A stretch of 64,000 nt of DNA, taken from assembly GCA_037893225.1 (NCBI GenBank), contig JAZGUH010000487.1, positions 1-64,000 of the forward strand, read 5' to 3'. The notes below the pieces were generated by a model, which worked only from the letters and a program-made list of their open reading frames with translations, was not told the origin of the DNA and did no database searches. This stretch comes from Hippasteria phrygiana (taxonomy: Eukaryota; Echinodermata; Asteroidea; Valvatida; Goniasteridae). Positions 32,934 through 44,049 of this stretch are shown piece by piece. Position 1 is the stretch's first letter, and each line of letters starts with the position of its first letter. The position numbers and the translations under genes were made by a program.

Positions 32934-33300
32934 GTATGGTTCATTTTTCAGGGATAATTTTTTAGAAGGTCCATAATGAAAATGCTTCACAAGGTCTTTA
33001 CGTCACCAACAAAAATGCCTTATATGTAATGGAAAAGAAAATGGCTGAAAAATTATTGACAGAAAACAAATTCATGAAATATAATGAAATCAAATGCAAC
33101 ACCATACTGCCACAAACTACTTCAAGTGCAAACTGGAATGACCTGAAATGATAAAGTGAGGAGGATCTGATATTTCTATCACAGAAATATCTTTCTCAGA
33201 GGCTAAAGAACGGTGCTCAATTTCATGGATTGGTTAATGCTAATTTCTCTGCTTATCTTCTGTGCTAAACAGGCTAGCAGATAGATTCTGTGCTAAACCC

Positions 33301-33492
33301 TTAACCCCTTGAGCACGGTATTTTACGGGAGACGTCGGGGTGTTGCGGCGGTTCTGGCAGCCATGCGAAGCATGGCATACACAATAATCCAACAATGGAT
33401 TGAAACTGCACAAACAGCGGCCAATGGTGTCATCCGGCCTGGTGGCACTGTTTTTTTGCGCCATATGGCGTCTTCCGTACGCAAAGGGTTAA
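33301..33492 (+). mobile_element. Family B MITE, short copy
   Basis: TTAACCCCTTGAGCACGG to CGCAAAGGGTTAA, 192 bp, carrying a single aatccaacaatggattg segment. This is the compact form without the triplication seen at 17778. Confidence 0.82.
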
Positions 33493-33559
33493 ACACAGAA
33501 TCCTTAGTTACAGAATGTATGTTTCTGTTGGGAGAGCCTTGTGGGGTACTTACAATGGG

Positions 33560-33620
33560 AGAAATGGTACCCCACAAGTTGGTCTTTGTACCCCACAAGT
33601 TGGTCTTTGTACCCCACAGG
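33560..33620 (+). repeat. 22-bp tandem repeat
   Basis: taccccacaagttggtcttt occurs twice with a third partial unit. Confidence 0.8.
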
Positions 33621-33948
33621 AGAAATTATAAAGATTAGGGATAATGAGAGCACAATGCAAGTACCCCACAAACCCAAAGTATGAGTTTGGGTGCATGCCC
33701 GCAAGCTAAAATACCTTGCTAACACATGAAATTTGCTAACCGTTTTGTGCTAAATTTAGCAGTGGTTCCTGTCTTACGGTGAACAGAACCTTAAAATTGG
33801 TGCCCTCAAAAAAGTACTAGACATTTGAGAAGGAATATTTAGCCCTCTAGAAAAATCCTGCTATGATTGAAAAATCAGGCCCCCGAACTTTATCGTGAAA
33901 TGTAATGGTTTAATAGGTAATTACTTTATTGTCAAAGTAAAAAGTCGT

Positions 33949-34190
33949 ATCCTCATTGAGTGATCCCCAAAATGTCGCTTCCCAGGTTGTATGGTAAATT
34001 TGGGCGTGATCTCTGGCTATACGGCATTCTGGGTTTATGACTTCTAGCGCCCACCCAACAAAGATACTGACAATTTGGGAGACCGCCAACATAGGGCAAG
34101 ATAGCTCAGTTGGTAGAGCGCCGGTACGGTATTCCGGAGGTCGCAGGTTCGAATCCCGCTCCTGCCAGTTCACTTTGAAAATTTGTTGTC
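33949..34190 (+). repeat. tRNA-containing repeat, single copy
   Basis: Single + strand copy of the repeat arrayed at 26171, with about 10% divergence by eye. The tRNA-like module (34097-34168) again lies at the end of the unit, followed only by gttcactttgaaaat, confirming that orientation outside the array. Confidence 0.85.
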
Positions 34191-34339
34191 AAACTTATTA
34201 CATGTGTTTCTTTCAAGCTCAAAATCTGGCCGAGAGTAGTTACCGTATAAAATCCTGTGGCTATTCGAATGATCTTTCAGATAATTTATAAGGGTAAGTG
34301 AGAATTTCTTGCTGTTTGTGACTTGAACCTCACACGCAG

Positions 34340-34546
34340 ACCGAGCTTGACAAGCTGAAGCGCCAGGTCGGAGGTCAACTCAGCACCCGCTACGAGAGCA
34401 CCCAGAAGGGCGTGGCCAAGGCGGTGTCGGAGAACAATCGGCTGAGGCAGGAGCTGAAGAGAGAGGTAGAGTCGACAGAGAAGCTGAGGGTTAGTCACAG
34501 CCAGCTCAGTCTGGAAAAGGAAAGACTGCAGCGGCAGCTGGAAGAG
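34340..34546 (+). CDS. CEP290: CEP290 exon (69 codons)
   Basis: Acceptor CACACGCAG|ACC, donor GAAGAG|GTAAGA, phase 0-0. Starts TELDKLKRQVGGQLSTRYES, matching vertebrate AELEKLKAHLGHQLSMHYES, and continues ENNRLRQELKRE. Confidence 0.96.
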
Positions 34547-34701
34547 GTAAGAAATGGGAGGAACTATCAAATCAAATAAAAGACAAATTGACTAATTTGA
34601 TTGATTTGCCGTAATAGCATACAATATGAGTACCCACCACAGATCTACACAGAAACAATCACAGAAATAGCAAATGAGAAATTTCTCTGTTACAAAGAAT
34701 T

Positions 34702-35040
34702 GTCACAAAGTGTGACCTGGCAGCACAAAATGAGTGGAAAGTCGCACTATGGTTTTCTGAGTTTAAAGCAAAAACAATTTTTTGTTTACTGAAAAGTCAA
34801 TTTTGGGATTTTTAAACCTGTACAATTAAAAAACCCTATTCTGTCATATCCCAAAGTTTCTAAACTGAATCCAGTCTCGAAATATTTTTGGGGATGATTT
34901 CTTTTTTGAACTTGGGTTAAAGTGTGCACAGATCACAAACTTTGAGCTGCATTTTCTCAAATTAAGGGGTCAAGACTCCGACAACTCAAAAAGGTTGTAT
35001 CAGGGGCTAGAAATGAGATACCACAACACACAATATATCA
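34702..35040 (+). repeat. Dispersed repeat, copy 1 (also at 62190-62480)
   Basis: Shares acctggcagcac-aaatgagtgg, ggttttctgagttta, gaaaagtc-attttggga and aaggggtc-gactc-gacaact with 62190-62480. No inverted ends or target duplication found. Confidence 0.7.
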
Positions 35041-35349
35041 AATGAAAGCTCTTAACCGGTACTTTCAGGTAATACCATAATCTTGATTTTCAAATGTTGA
35101 TACTTTCCACCCGTTTCGTGGGAACCGGTCACAAACAAGAAGGTTTGGAAGTTGTTTCATCTGGAAATTTGAACCTCTCTATAGACTTTATAGAAATTGC
35201 CTAGCAACACAAAAAAACCGAGATTTGCTCAGTCACATTTTTCCATGTGTAGCAAATGTTCGTGCTCATCAGCTCTGTGAATTTGTAGAAAGCCCTGAGC
35301 ATGACCAGACGTTTCTATGCTATCTGTGGTTCCTATTGATGCCCCACAG

Positions 35350-35487
35350 AGCCACGAGAAGCTACAGATTGAGCAGGCGAGAGGGACCAGGCTGGAGGGA
35401 GCGGACAGCAAGAGTTGGAAGTCCATCGTGGTAACCAGGATGTACGAAGAGAAGATGAGAAATACGGAACAAGAGATGGCGAAAAAG
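35350..35487 (+). CDS. CEP290: CEP290 exon (46 codons)
   Basis: Acceptor GCCCCACAG|AGC, donor AAAAAG|GTAAGA, phase 0-0. Contains LEGADSKSWKSIVVTRMYE, identical to the vertebrate protein over 19 residues. This is the strongest single identifier of the gene. Confidence 0.98.
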
Positions 35488-35513
35488 GTAAGATCGTGTA
35501 GATGCAGTCGTCG

Positions 35514-35732
35514 TTAACCCCTTGCTTACAGATGACACCTGCGGGCGCAAAAAAAACAGTGCCACCAGGCCGGATGACGCCACTGGCCGCTGTCTGTGCA
35601 GTTTCAATTCATTGTTGGATTATTGTTTATGATACGCTTGACTGCACAAACACATTGAAGCGGTTCGCTTGGCTGCCAGAACCGCCGCGACACCCCGACG
35701 TCTTCCGTAAAATACCGTGCCCAAGGGGTTAA
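35514..35732 (-). mobile_element. Family B MITE, reverse copy
   Basis: Bounded by TTAACCCCTTGCTTAC and CCCAAGGGGTTAA with family B sequence on the minus strand. Starts only 27 bp after the CEP290 exon ending 35487. Confidence 0.82.
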
Positions 35733-35837
35733 GCAAAACGAGCAATAAAAGGAAAAGTCTCGCAGGAATGAAAATGGGAAAATGTTTCTGAAATAGTGAT
35801 GAATACATAAGAAGTAAAATATAAAATAAATCAGGCT

Positions 35838-36303
35838 TTTGAGCATTCTTACTTTTCCTACTTTTTCCAATTTTTTTTTACCTTGCTCCTGCTTTTTTAC
35901 TTTTTTCTTGAAATTCCCATTTTTTGGTACTTGCCCTAATTTTTTGCCCCACAACTCCAAAAATATAATCTCATTTAATATTTTTCATAACAGTGTTACA
36001 AACTGTATTATGCAAATCACACAATATAGGGCGTGAGTGCAGGAGTACTGCAACTTTACTTACAAGAGCTTAGTTAAGGAAGGGCTTAAGCAAGGAAGGA
36101 GCACAAATGTGAGTACAGAACATGCCAAATGAGGTTTGTGATGCTGTAGACATAGGCGAGTATCAACAAAAACTACTCCTGATAGCCAGCAAAAGTCCTA
36201 CTTGTACCTGATGTTGTCCTCCAAATTCCTACTTTTGTCCTTTTTAACAAATTTGATCCTACTATTCTCCTATTTTTTTACCAGGCTCTGCTTGAAAGCC
36301 TGA
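35838..36303 (+). repeat. Pyrimidine-rich dispersed repeat, copy 2
   Basis: Second copy of the repeat at 18637, here uninterrupted by a transposon (tttttaccaggctctgcttgaaagcctgata). Confidence 0.7.
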
Positions 36304-36419
36304 TAAATATGTTGATATATTTTTATGTTTATGTAATTTATGGAGACTTGGGGCAGAAAAATTCTTGTGGTGTTTCCCTGCCCACAAAAACATACTTATT
36401 TCTGGGTGTAACGTCATCA

Positions 36420-36660
36420 GAGTTGTAAGCAAGTCCCTTCACAAGTCCTTTAGCAAGTCCAGTCAGAAGTCCTTTCATAAAGCCGGTCACAAGTAACTGG
36501 ATGAACAATGACAAAGGAATGCCTTTGTCAAAGCTCATTTGAATAGCTTGTGATTGAAATTAGGACTGAAGGGCTTGTGATGGACTTGCAGGGACTTGCA
36601 GGGACTTGTGACGGACTTGTTGCACTTGTGATGGACTCGACTACATCCCTGGATGTCATC
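36420..36660. repeat. Short tandem motif cluster (caagtcc / gggacttg)
   Basis: Repeated caagtcctttcacaag-like words in one direction, then gggacttgcagggacttg in the other. The block tcctttcataaagccggtcacaagta recurs in reverse at about 45870-45905. Confidence 0.6.
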
Positions 36661-37206
36661 AGTGGTAGAAACACTACCTGCCATGCCTTTATGTTTGAAA
36701 CCATGTACAAACCTCAAAGTGTATGTGTCTACGTCTACATGCAGTGTTTTTAGCATCTATGACATCACACATCACAGCTAGAAAAGGGGAATTTTTGTGG
36801 ACGGGGCCCCCCCCCCCCCCATGATTTTTTCTGTCCCGAATCTTGATGAGTTACTATAAAACACAAAAATACATCAAAATCATTATTTCTTATGTACTCG
36901 TCATTGTTTTGGAACAATGACTGTATCACCAGCAAACCTTTAATCTGGTCATGTTTGTAACATGAAATGTTATTTTTCCAATTTATTCTTAATTTGATTG
37001 CATGGGATATGGGAGGCCTGTACCCGAACAGAAATTACCATGTTGTCATCACCAGACAACTTTATGAAGGGTGTCGAAGTACTGCTCCGCACTTCATATC
37101 CACTTCTTTTCAATCTATGTACGTAACATTTCTCTTGCTTTAGTAAAATATTATGTCATACTACAGTAATGTTTGACTCTTCCATTAACTATTCCGTGCA
37201 AACCAG

Positions 37207-37376
37207 AATTCATCATTGCAAGACATGAAACAGTTGTTAAGAGACTCGGCCCAGAGGGAGCAGGGTCTGATGCGGCAGGTTGGCGAACTGAGAGAAAAGG
37301 TAGCTATCTTGGAGAGGTTCCCGGCAGACGCTCTGACCTCCGACACCGAGCTGGTCCGAGAACTGCAACAAACGCG
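37207..37376 (+). CDS. CEP290: CEP290 exon (170 nt)
   Basis: Acceptor GCAAACCAG|AAT, donor ACGCG|GTGAGA, phase 0 in and 2 out. Starts NSSLQDMKQLLRDSAQREQG, matching vertebrate NQSITDLKQLVKEATEREQK. Ends ELVRELQQTR in the position of LKRELQVLR. Confidence 0.95.
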
Positions 37377-37756
37377 GTGAGATTTGGGCCTGGTGGTATC
37401 ATCACAGGTTTTCTCTGTTGGATTAAGTTGAAAGTTATGTGTCGATAAAAATCAAATAAATAAACTGTACGAAAATTTTTAGCGCATACTTGAATGCACT
37501 TGACACCACAGTTTGGAGCTCAACGGTATAAGGATTATTTTGTTTGTTTTAAAATTGCCGTGCTGCTGGTTTGGATTTGGGGCAAAGTTAAACAGATTTC
37601 TAGACAGTCCATTGGCCCATCCAGTCTTTTTAAGGCATTTAGGTTTTGAATTTCCTTCCTCCCGGAATTTTAATGGTAAATTTTTTCTGTAGCCGAGAAA
37701 CATATTGAAGCTATTTGGTTACTATGTTGAAACTATTTTCAAAATATTTTGAAAGT

Positions 37757-38092
37757 GGCCTCGTGGCTTAGTGTACCGAACTCAAGATCTCAGTGATACT
37801 GCGGATTGTGGGTTCGAGACCGGCTGGGGTCATGGTGCGTGTGTCCTTGAGCAAGGCACTTTGTCACAAGTTGCTTCTCTCCACTTAGGAGTAAATGGGT
37901 ATCTGTGAGGGCAGTGATGGTTATGTGTTTGATTAGCCCATGTGCGCTTAACTTGCAGCCGGGGCTGTATACTCCTCAGGGAGTTGAGAAGGCTTCAGGA
38001 ATGATTAATGGGCCCGATGAGCAGGGGTAATAATATTGTAAGCGCTGTGATATAGTTTACTATGTTGAGCGTTCTTAAATGCTGGTTATTAT
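37757..38092 (+). repeat. tRNA-derived SINE, near full length
   Basis: tRNA-like head with A-box (CTCGTGGCTTAGTGTACC) and B-box (GGGTTCGAGACC), a body containing GTCCTTGAGCAAGGCACTTT and CTCCACTTAGGAGTAAATGG, and a tail of ATT repeats (tggttattattatt). This is the standard SINE layout: Pol III promoter first, tail last. Confidence 0.8.
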
Positions 38093-38206
38093 TATTTTGA
38101 ACAATCTTAGTGCATTCTATTTCCAAAAGAAAAATTCCTGGCTTAAAACTTATCATTTGAACTATACCTTTTCATCTGACCCTGGTATCGCTGTTTCATG
38201 TTGCAG

Positions 38207-38309
38207 ATTGACAGCTAATCGTTTAGAGAATGAGAAGGCAGAACTACTGAATGAACTCAAGCTGTTCCGATTACAAGGAAGCCAGCCAGCTGAAAGTGGA
38301 GGGGACAAG
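38207..38309 (+). CDS. CEP290: CEP290 exon (103 nt)
   Basis: Acceptor TTTCATGTTGCAG|A completes the split Arg codon. Encodes LTANRLENEKAELLNELKLF, matching vertebrate LANHQLDKEKAELIHQIE. Donor GACAAG|GTTAGT. Confidence 0.95.
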
Positions 38310-39035
38310 GTTAGTGTTTAGCATTAGGGGATGCTCGTTGCTTCGTGAGTAGAGACTTCGGCTACTAAAGCTTTTATTGACATCAATGTGAAAATTTCAA
38401 AATCCAATGGCATGTTTAGTATGGGAGTTCAATTTGGTTTACTCAAACCTACATAAGCACACGCAGCTGACCTTAGACCCAACATAATTGGAGTACAGAT
38501 CCACACAACCTGGGTGCACAGATCCACGTTTTTGCATCCCTGTGGAGACATGGCATTGTTCTCCCCTTTGTCCCTGTACTTAAGCAAACGCCCATAGACT
38601 TTGTACACAAAATTCCTTGTGGGGACAACCTAACCCATAGAATTGCCCCTATTGTTTTCATGTCTCCACAGGGTACGGTATATCTCTCCAGGATATAAAA
38701 GTGTGTAACACAGGTGGCAATAGCAAGCGAAATCAGACATAAGTTGTAAATTTTGAAAATTGAGATTTCCATTCCATGATAAAATATATAATGTAAGCTT
38801 TGTAATGGTGAAATTTTTTTTACTGTTATGCGATATCTTGGTTTTCGAATAGAGCCGTAAATTCAGCATTGAGAATAATAATACATAGTCAAATTGTACA
38901 CATTTAATGGTCTCAACATAAAAGCAAACCAGGTATTTTGACAAAAACAGGAACCATGATTTGTTTTAGACATTTTGTTTCAAAAATAGGTCATGTGACA
39001 TGTCCGATTTCCCTTGCGGACGCCACATATTGTGG

Positions 39036-39338
39036 TTAACCTCTTGAATACGGATGACGGTCATAGCCGGGGTATAAAAAAGACCACCTGGCCAGTTGTC
39101 GTCTATATATGCGCATTCCTGCGCATACTCAATGCATTCATGTTTCAGCTATATTGTTCTTGAATGAGAGTGTAATGAATAGATGGAGCTTTTTCAAGTA
39201 AAGCTTTCATTCACACGAAAGGGCAGCTCCAAGTGCAATGAATAGGACCACTCTATTTAGTGTGTGTTTTCGCTTGGCTGCACAGCCTGTTCTTTGCATA
39301 CCAGCCCCCCATCAATAACAGCTGGACACCAGGGGTTA
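39036..39338 (+). mobile_element. Family A MITE
   Basis: Nearly complete copy from TTAACCTCTTGAATACGG to CACCAGGGGTTA, about 100 bp before the CEP290 exon at 39438. Confidence 0.78.
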
Positions 39339-39437
39339 CCAAAGAAATGGCATTCAATAACCAAAATACTGAGACGTTTAGTACAGTCTGCAGAATTTAA
39401 GTAATTCTATCCCGAAATTATTGTTTTCTCGATCCAG

Positions 39438-39560
39438 GATGATTTTCTGTCGGAAAGACTCCACAACTACAACAAGTTGATGGAGGAGAATGTGGAACTA
39501 AGAACAGATTTGAATTCTCTCCAGCTGGAACAAGAACGGCTAAAGAGAGACAATGAGAGG
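39438..39560 (+). CDS. CEP290: CEP290 exon (41 codons)
   Basis: Acceptor CTCGATCCAG|GAT, donor GAGAGG|GTTGGT, phase 0-0. Leucine/glutamate-rich coiled coil (LMEENVELRTDLNSLQLEQE). Less similar to vertebrates than its neighbours, but frame and position fit. Confidence 0.92.
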
Positions 39561-40162
39561 GTTGGTGTACATGCAAGTTTTCAGTAATTTTGATTTTAGT
39601 AGATTAACCCTGTCCCAGTTGATCAGGTCCTGTCCTGTCATTGGGCCACCGGTATCAAATGATCGAGAGGAGTAATGCTCGTAGCGATTTTTGGCAAGGT
39701 ATGCACACCTAGAGTTGGAAAATGTGTAAGAGCAGTGGCAGCTTTTTTGGTATTATCACTTTTTTTTCTTTTTTTTTCAAAATGGCCGCCAATATGCTTG
39801 TTAACAGATTAATTATATGTGATAACAAGCATTTTGGCTGCCCTTTTTTTTTGAAAAGGTGATAACACCCAAAAAGCTGCCGCCGCTGCAATGCTATCAG
39901 ATATTTTCCAACTACAGGGGTGCATATATACCTTGCCCAAAAAATCACCATGAGCATTATTCCCCTCTTTTGATACCGACTAACCTCTTCCTTTCCCTCA
40001 TCCTGTCCTGACCTGCTCTATTTGGAATCACAAAGAATTCTTTTCCGAATTACTTGGGAATAAGTTGCAGAATAGTTGTGGGGCAGTTTTAAATTCATTG
40101 TTCTGTTCTTAGAGTGCCACGCCCTTCACCTCGACTTGTCTTACTTGCTTTCCTCCTTCCAG

Positions 40163-40324
40163 CTCCACAAAGAGCTTCAGCAATTTGACCCGACCTTCTT
40201 TGAAGAGATCGAAGATCTGAAATTCAACTACAGGGAAGCGGTGCAGCAGAACGTGCAATATGAGGAGCAACTTCGACGATTCTCCAAGCAGTTTGGAGTC
40301 TCGGTCAACATCCCTGCCATGTGA
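40163..40324 (+). CDS. CEP290: CEP290 terminal exon with stop
   Basis: Acceptor CCTCCTTCCAG|CTC with a long pyrimidine tract, 53 codons and TGA at 40322-40324. Encodes LHKELQQFDPTFFEEIEDLK then FNYREAVQQNVQYEEQLRRF, matching vertebrate LKKELENFDPSFFEEIEDLKYNY. Ends SKQFGVSVNIPAM, lacking the roughly 25-residue acidic tail I recall for human CEP290. Confidence 0.97.
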   Translation, partial: LHKELQQFDPTFFEEIEDLKFNYREAVQQNVQYEEQLRRFSKQFGVSVNIPAM

Positions 40325-41602
40325 CGAACATCAACAGACTGTCTAGAAGTTATCAAAAGGCTTCGACACTTCTGAAATTGTTGAGTTCCATCCATATGGA
40401 GTAGTGTTTCTCATTTTAATTTTTTTTTCAGTGTTGCATTCTGCATTTAAAGATGGTGGACGTTGAGAATGCTCGGATGTTTTTCTCCTGATTATGGTCT
40501 AAGCCTACTGACTGAAATATTTTAGTATTGCTAAGCATTTTCAAAGTGAACAAAGACAACTGGCAGGAGCGGAATTTGAACCTGCGACCTCCGGGTTACC
40601 GTACCGACGCTCTACCAACTGAGCTCTCTTGCCCTATGTTGGCGGTCTCCCAAATTGTCAGTGTCTTTGTTCGGGTGGGCACTTCTGTTTTTCAGGATTA
40701 GTTAGGGATCAATTCATATTGTCTGAGGCGGAAGCAATTGAGGTACTGCAGTATTAACGCCCAGCTGGCTGATATAGTGTACACAGGCAGTTTCGGCACC
40801 GCAATATTCATGAGGAGTGTGTGGTCCGCTGGCCGCCAGTGCTTTACAAAGAATTCAATTAGCTCTCTGGCTGATCGGTGGAGAATGGGGAATTGAATGT
40901 ATTCCAAGCCAGAGCAACATTCATTGTAACAATGCAAGACATACCTCCAAAGTCTGGCCCGCGGTTTTACTTTGCGACTTTTCTTGACACCTCAAAAGTG
41001 GACAACTAAAAATCCGTATATTTTTCAAAGCGTTCTGCTAGGTCTTTAACCCTCGGAGCAACCAAGGCACTGCAGCGGAAGTAGTTTTTTCGTAATTTTT
41101 TAATTACTAAAACATCTTTTGGCCAATATTTTTTTGAGCTTCAGTCGACAAATTTAACACAGAGGTCACACACACATGCCAGCCCTGAGAAAGTAAGCCC
41201 TCTGGCATGTGTTTGGCTAAGCCCCATTCAAGCGTGTGTTATTTAATGCTTTTGTGGTCGTGGTATACACAAAGGGTTTTCCTCATGGGCAGACCGCCAG
41301 AGCAATCAACCATTCTGTCATTGCCCACGTTTCTGAATGGCAATAGGATGGTGTCTGACCCAGAAATAGCGTCAGGGTACTCCTGGCTGGCCTTACCTGT
41401 AATACAATAATACTTCTGCTGCAGTGCCTTTGTGTCATCGTGTATATTTTTTTGTACAAGGACACTTCCAGGGTTAAGGTTGGTATGTCCATGCTATTTG
41501 TAAATTTTCAAATGGAACTGCTAATTTGTTGGCACTAGATACGCTATGAGCTTTCGAATGAGACATTGCACATAAAAATTGGACAACAGATTAAAGTACA
41601 CA
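40325..41602. other. 3' flank of CEP290
   Basis: Probable 3' UTR and downstream sequence. Contains a reverse copy of the tRNA-containing repeat (40537-40685). Otherwise nothing recognised. Confidence 0.5.
40537..40685 (-). repeat. tRNA-containing repeat, 5'-truncated copy
   Basis: Minus-strand tRNA module plus about 75 bp of the adjoining unit (gttggcggtctcccaaattgtc). The break is in the body, not the tRNA end. Confidence 0.8.
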
Positions 41603-41908
41603 TTAACCTCTTGGATGACGGCCATGCCTGCGGTTTGAAAAAGACCACCTGGCCAGTTGACGTCTATAGGCGCATTCCTGCACATATTCAATCCATTCCT
41701 GTTTCAACTACATGTATTCCTGAATGGGAGTGTAATGAATAGATGGAGCTTTTTAAAACGAAGCTTTCATTCTCCTGAAAGAGAGGCTCCGCATGTGATG
41801 AATAAGACCACTTTATTCAGTGTGGTGCCTATTGTTTGCATTTGGCTGCACAGCCCCAATCCTGGCATACCAGCACCCCATCAATTAAAGCCGAACGCAA
41901 GGGGTTAA
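41603..41908 (+). mobile_element. Family A MITE, intact ends
   Basis: Begins TTAACCTCTTGGATGACGG and ends CGCAAGGGGTTAA: complementary tips and TTAA at both ends. This copy best defines the family. Confidence 0.82.
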
Positions 41909-43500
41909 GTAACAGATTAAAGGAGTTTCAAATGTTTAATTAGGAGTGTAGAACATAATTAAAACAATGCTTTTTGAAGGCTAAATAGAGTGAAGTAAGT
42001 TCTTTTTTTATTCTCCGGATTCCATAATTCCATTAAATCCATTAAGTGGAATTTATTAATTTGGAGCGTGGACATACAAACTTTTAATGCAGACACAACG
42101 TACAGCACTGCCAGGAGAGATCCTTAAAATCATTATGTATATTTTTGTAATCGGACTGACAGCCATACAGGGTTAGCGTGTGTGTGTTTTACTTGCCAAT
42201 ATGCAATGCTGAATTATTAGAAGACCCGTTGTGTTTAGAAAAGTACGCTTAAAGCGCAGTTTGCCTATCTCAGAAGAATCGCATGAACGTGGCTTGTGAA
42301 GTACTATCCATTTGCATCCGTTAAAATTCAATGCACATCATGCAAAATATGAGAACTGAAAACCATTGAACAAAAGTCCAATGGCGTAGTTTCCCATCAG
42401 TGCGCGATAGGTCAATTACTTTAATGTTATACGATGACCTTTAACCTAAGTGTTTGCGATGCGTGTCGCAGGCAATTTTAGGAAAAGTATGCAAGACAGT
42501 AAAATCTATACTGTTAATTTGATTTTTTTTTTAACTATCAACCGGTCCTTTTCCATTGTTCTCGGCAGTAGTGCGCAAAAAAATGGATATGTCTGCAGCC
42601 ACCAGTGTCTAATGAGTGTCCCATTTAATTGACAGTTTATTGGAAACTCTTAATTTTCAATTTCTTGTTATTATTGTCAGATGCAGGAATGACATTTTTT
42701 CAATTAATTTCATCTATTTGGAATAATATCAGCCTTTCACATTTGCAACATATTTTTCCCCCCATGAAATGCCTTTCTATGTAAATATTTTGGAAGATAA
42801 TTATACCTAATTTATGCATCAGCATTATCTGTTTTATTTCTTTGTTTTCCTCAAAATACTCGACATAACCCAATGATCAGTTTTATTTTATTTTAATTTA
42901 TTTTATTCTTTTTTTTTGGGGGGGGGGGGGGGCCAGACCAACTCGATGTCCGTTGCATTACTAAATCGGGTTGTATTCACTGCTAACTACAGACAAGTAG
43001 AATCCAGAAATTACTTCTCAGGCCTCCTGAATTTGTGATTGTAAATTTTTAAAAAGGTTTAAATTATTTAGTATAAATTATGTATTGCAAGGTGTGTATA
43101 AAAAGGTGTATTTGCCAGCATTTTGGCAAGAGCAGAATAAAGAACGTTGTAAAGTGATACCAAATTTATTCTGTTGCACTTCTGTAAAGTTCATTCACTT
43201 TTAAACGGAATTTTAAACGTTTTTCCTTTAAGGGAAAAAAAGGAGCAACCTCTTTTTGCTCTTGTGTACGTTTATATACACTACTCCAAATGCCTTTGAA
43301 AATTTCAGCCAGGTGTGTAGGCCTACGTGGTTGATTTTATAGAATGTGAAATGATGCAATTATACTCAGTCATGTGTTTCAGAGACCAGTTGATTGGAAT
43401 TGTAAACAACATATTAGTAGTCTGATCTTTTTCCTTTTTTAGTCAGTAGTATCATGGAGGTACTACCTCCATGGTAGTATACATGCATTTGTTCAACTTT
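41909..43500. other. AT-rich intergenic or 3' UTR sequence
   Basis: No ORF of interest. Holds a 15-16 base G run (about 42918-42932) and the candidate AATAAA at 43136. Confidence 0.4.
43136..43141 (+). terminator. Candidate CEP290 polyadenylation signal
   Basis: AATAAA followed within about 35 bases by TTATTCTGTTGC. It lies 2.8 kb after the CEP290 stop, so the 3' UTR would be long and would contain two repeat insertions. No closer canonical AATAAA was noticed. Weak support. Confidence 0.3.
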
Positions 43501-43556
43501 GTATCGATGCATTAATTCTTCATTTGTACCCCACCCAAAACCAACCAATTGCTGCT

Positions 43557-43597
43557 CCCCCCCCCCCCCCCAAGTATAATTTATTTTGGGGGGGGAG
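43557..43597. repeat. C16 ... G8 homopolymer pair
   Basis: 16 C (43557-43572), aagtataatttatttt, then a G run: same layout as 28311-28350. Confidence 0.6.
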
Positions 43598-43964
43598 AAA
43601 AAAGGTAAATTCCTGTGCATACTGGTGCATGTATTAAAAGGCAATTAATGACCCACACAATATATAATAAGGGGGAATTACTGGGGTATACTGCCATAGC
43701 CGTCCCCTCCCCATAAATGTAAAAAGCATGACTTGATATACAACACAAAAGACGGGACAATTTGGGAAGGTTGGGGAGCAATCTCTATTCCGATCGGGAA
43801 ACGTGGTAAGTACCGCGATAATACAGCGTCCCGGTGTCGTCCTGCTGCGGCCAGCAAGTTTCAGTGTGGGACGCCGCCGTGACCAGCTAGCGAATTAGGT
43901 TCAGACGTTTGTACAGTTATTAGTATATGTATTATTGTTGATTGATCATCGTTGTTTGTTCTTT

Positions 43965-44035
43965 TTATTGTCCTGATGAAGGCAGGCTGTCTGACCTCCA
44001 ATCTTTTTATTGTCCTGATGAAGGCAGGCTGTCCT
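43965..44035 (+). repeat. Direct repeat of a 31-bp segment
   Basis: ctttttattgtcctgatgaa-ggcaggctgtc occurs twice in succession, separated by tgacctccaat. Confidence 0.8.
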
Positions 44036-44049
44036 CCATATGGGCTGCC

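Larger units (their letters stand above)
1..40324 (+). other. CEP290: CEP290 gene, 3' part (whole span)
   Basis: Gene span of a CEP290 orthologue, a very long coiled-coil protein of the centrosome/basal body that in other animals helps build the Y-links of the ciliary transition zone. It enters from the left edge, so the 5' half is missing. An exon array (1-9492) is followed by 23 exons ending in TGA at 40322-40324. Exon phases are consistent throughout, giving 1,112 codons after the array. Block order matches vertebrate CEP290 as I remember it: QREVDLER-like, FEEATGS-PDPSLP, RDKIINELRLRLPA, PVPTNK, RAPTTTM, WEEGKKW, PELERTIGLMKKVVE, LEGADSKSWKSIVVTRMYE, FFEEIEDLKFNY. Vertebrate proteins end with an acidic tail that is absent here; this one ends ...VSVNIPAM. 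No other family fits. Confidence in identity is high, while individual splice sites are inferred by eye. Confidence 0.95.
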
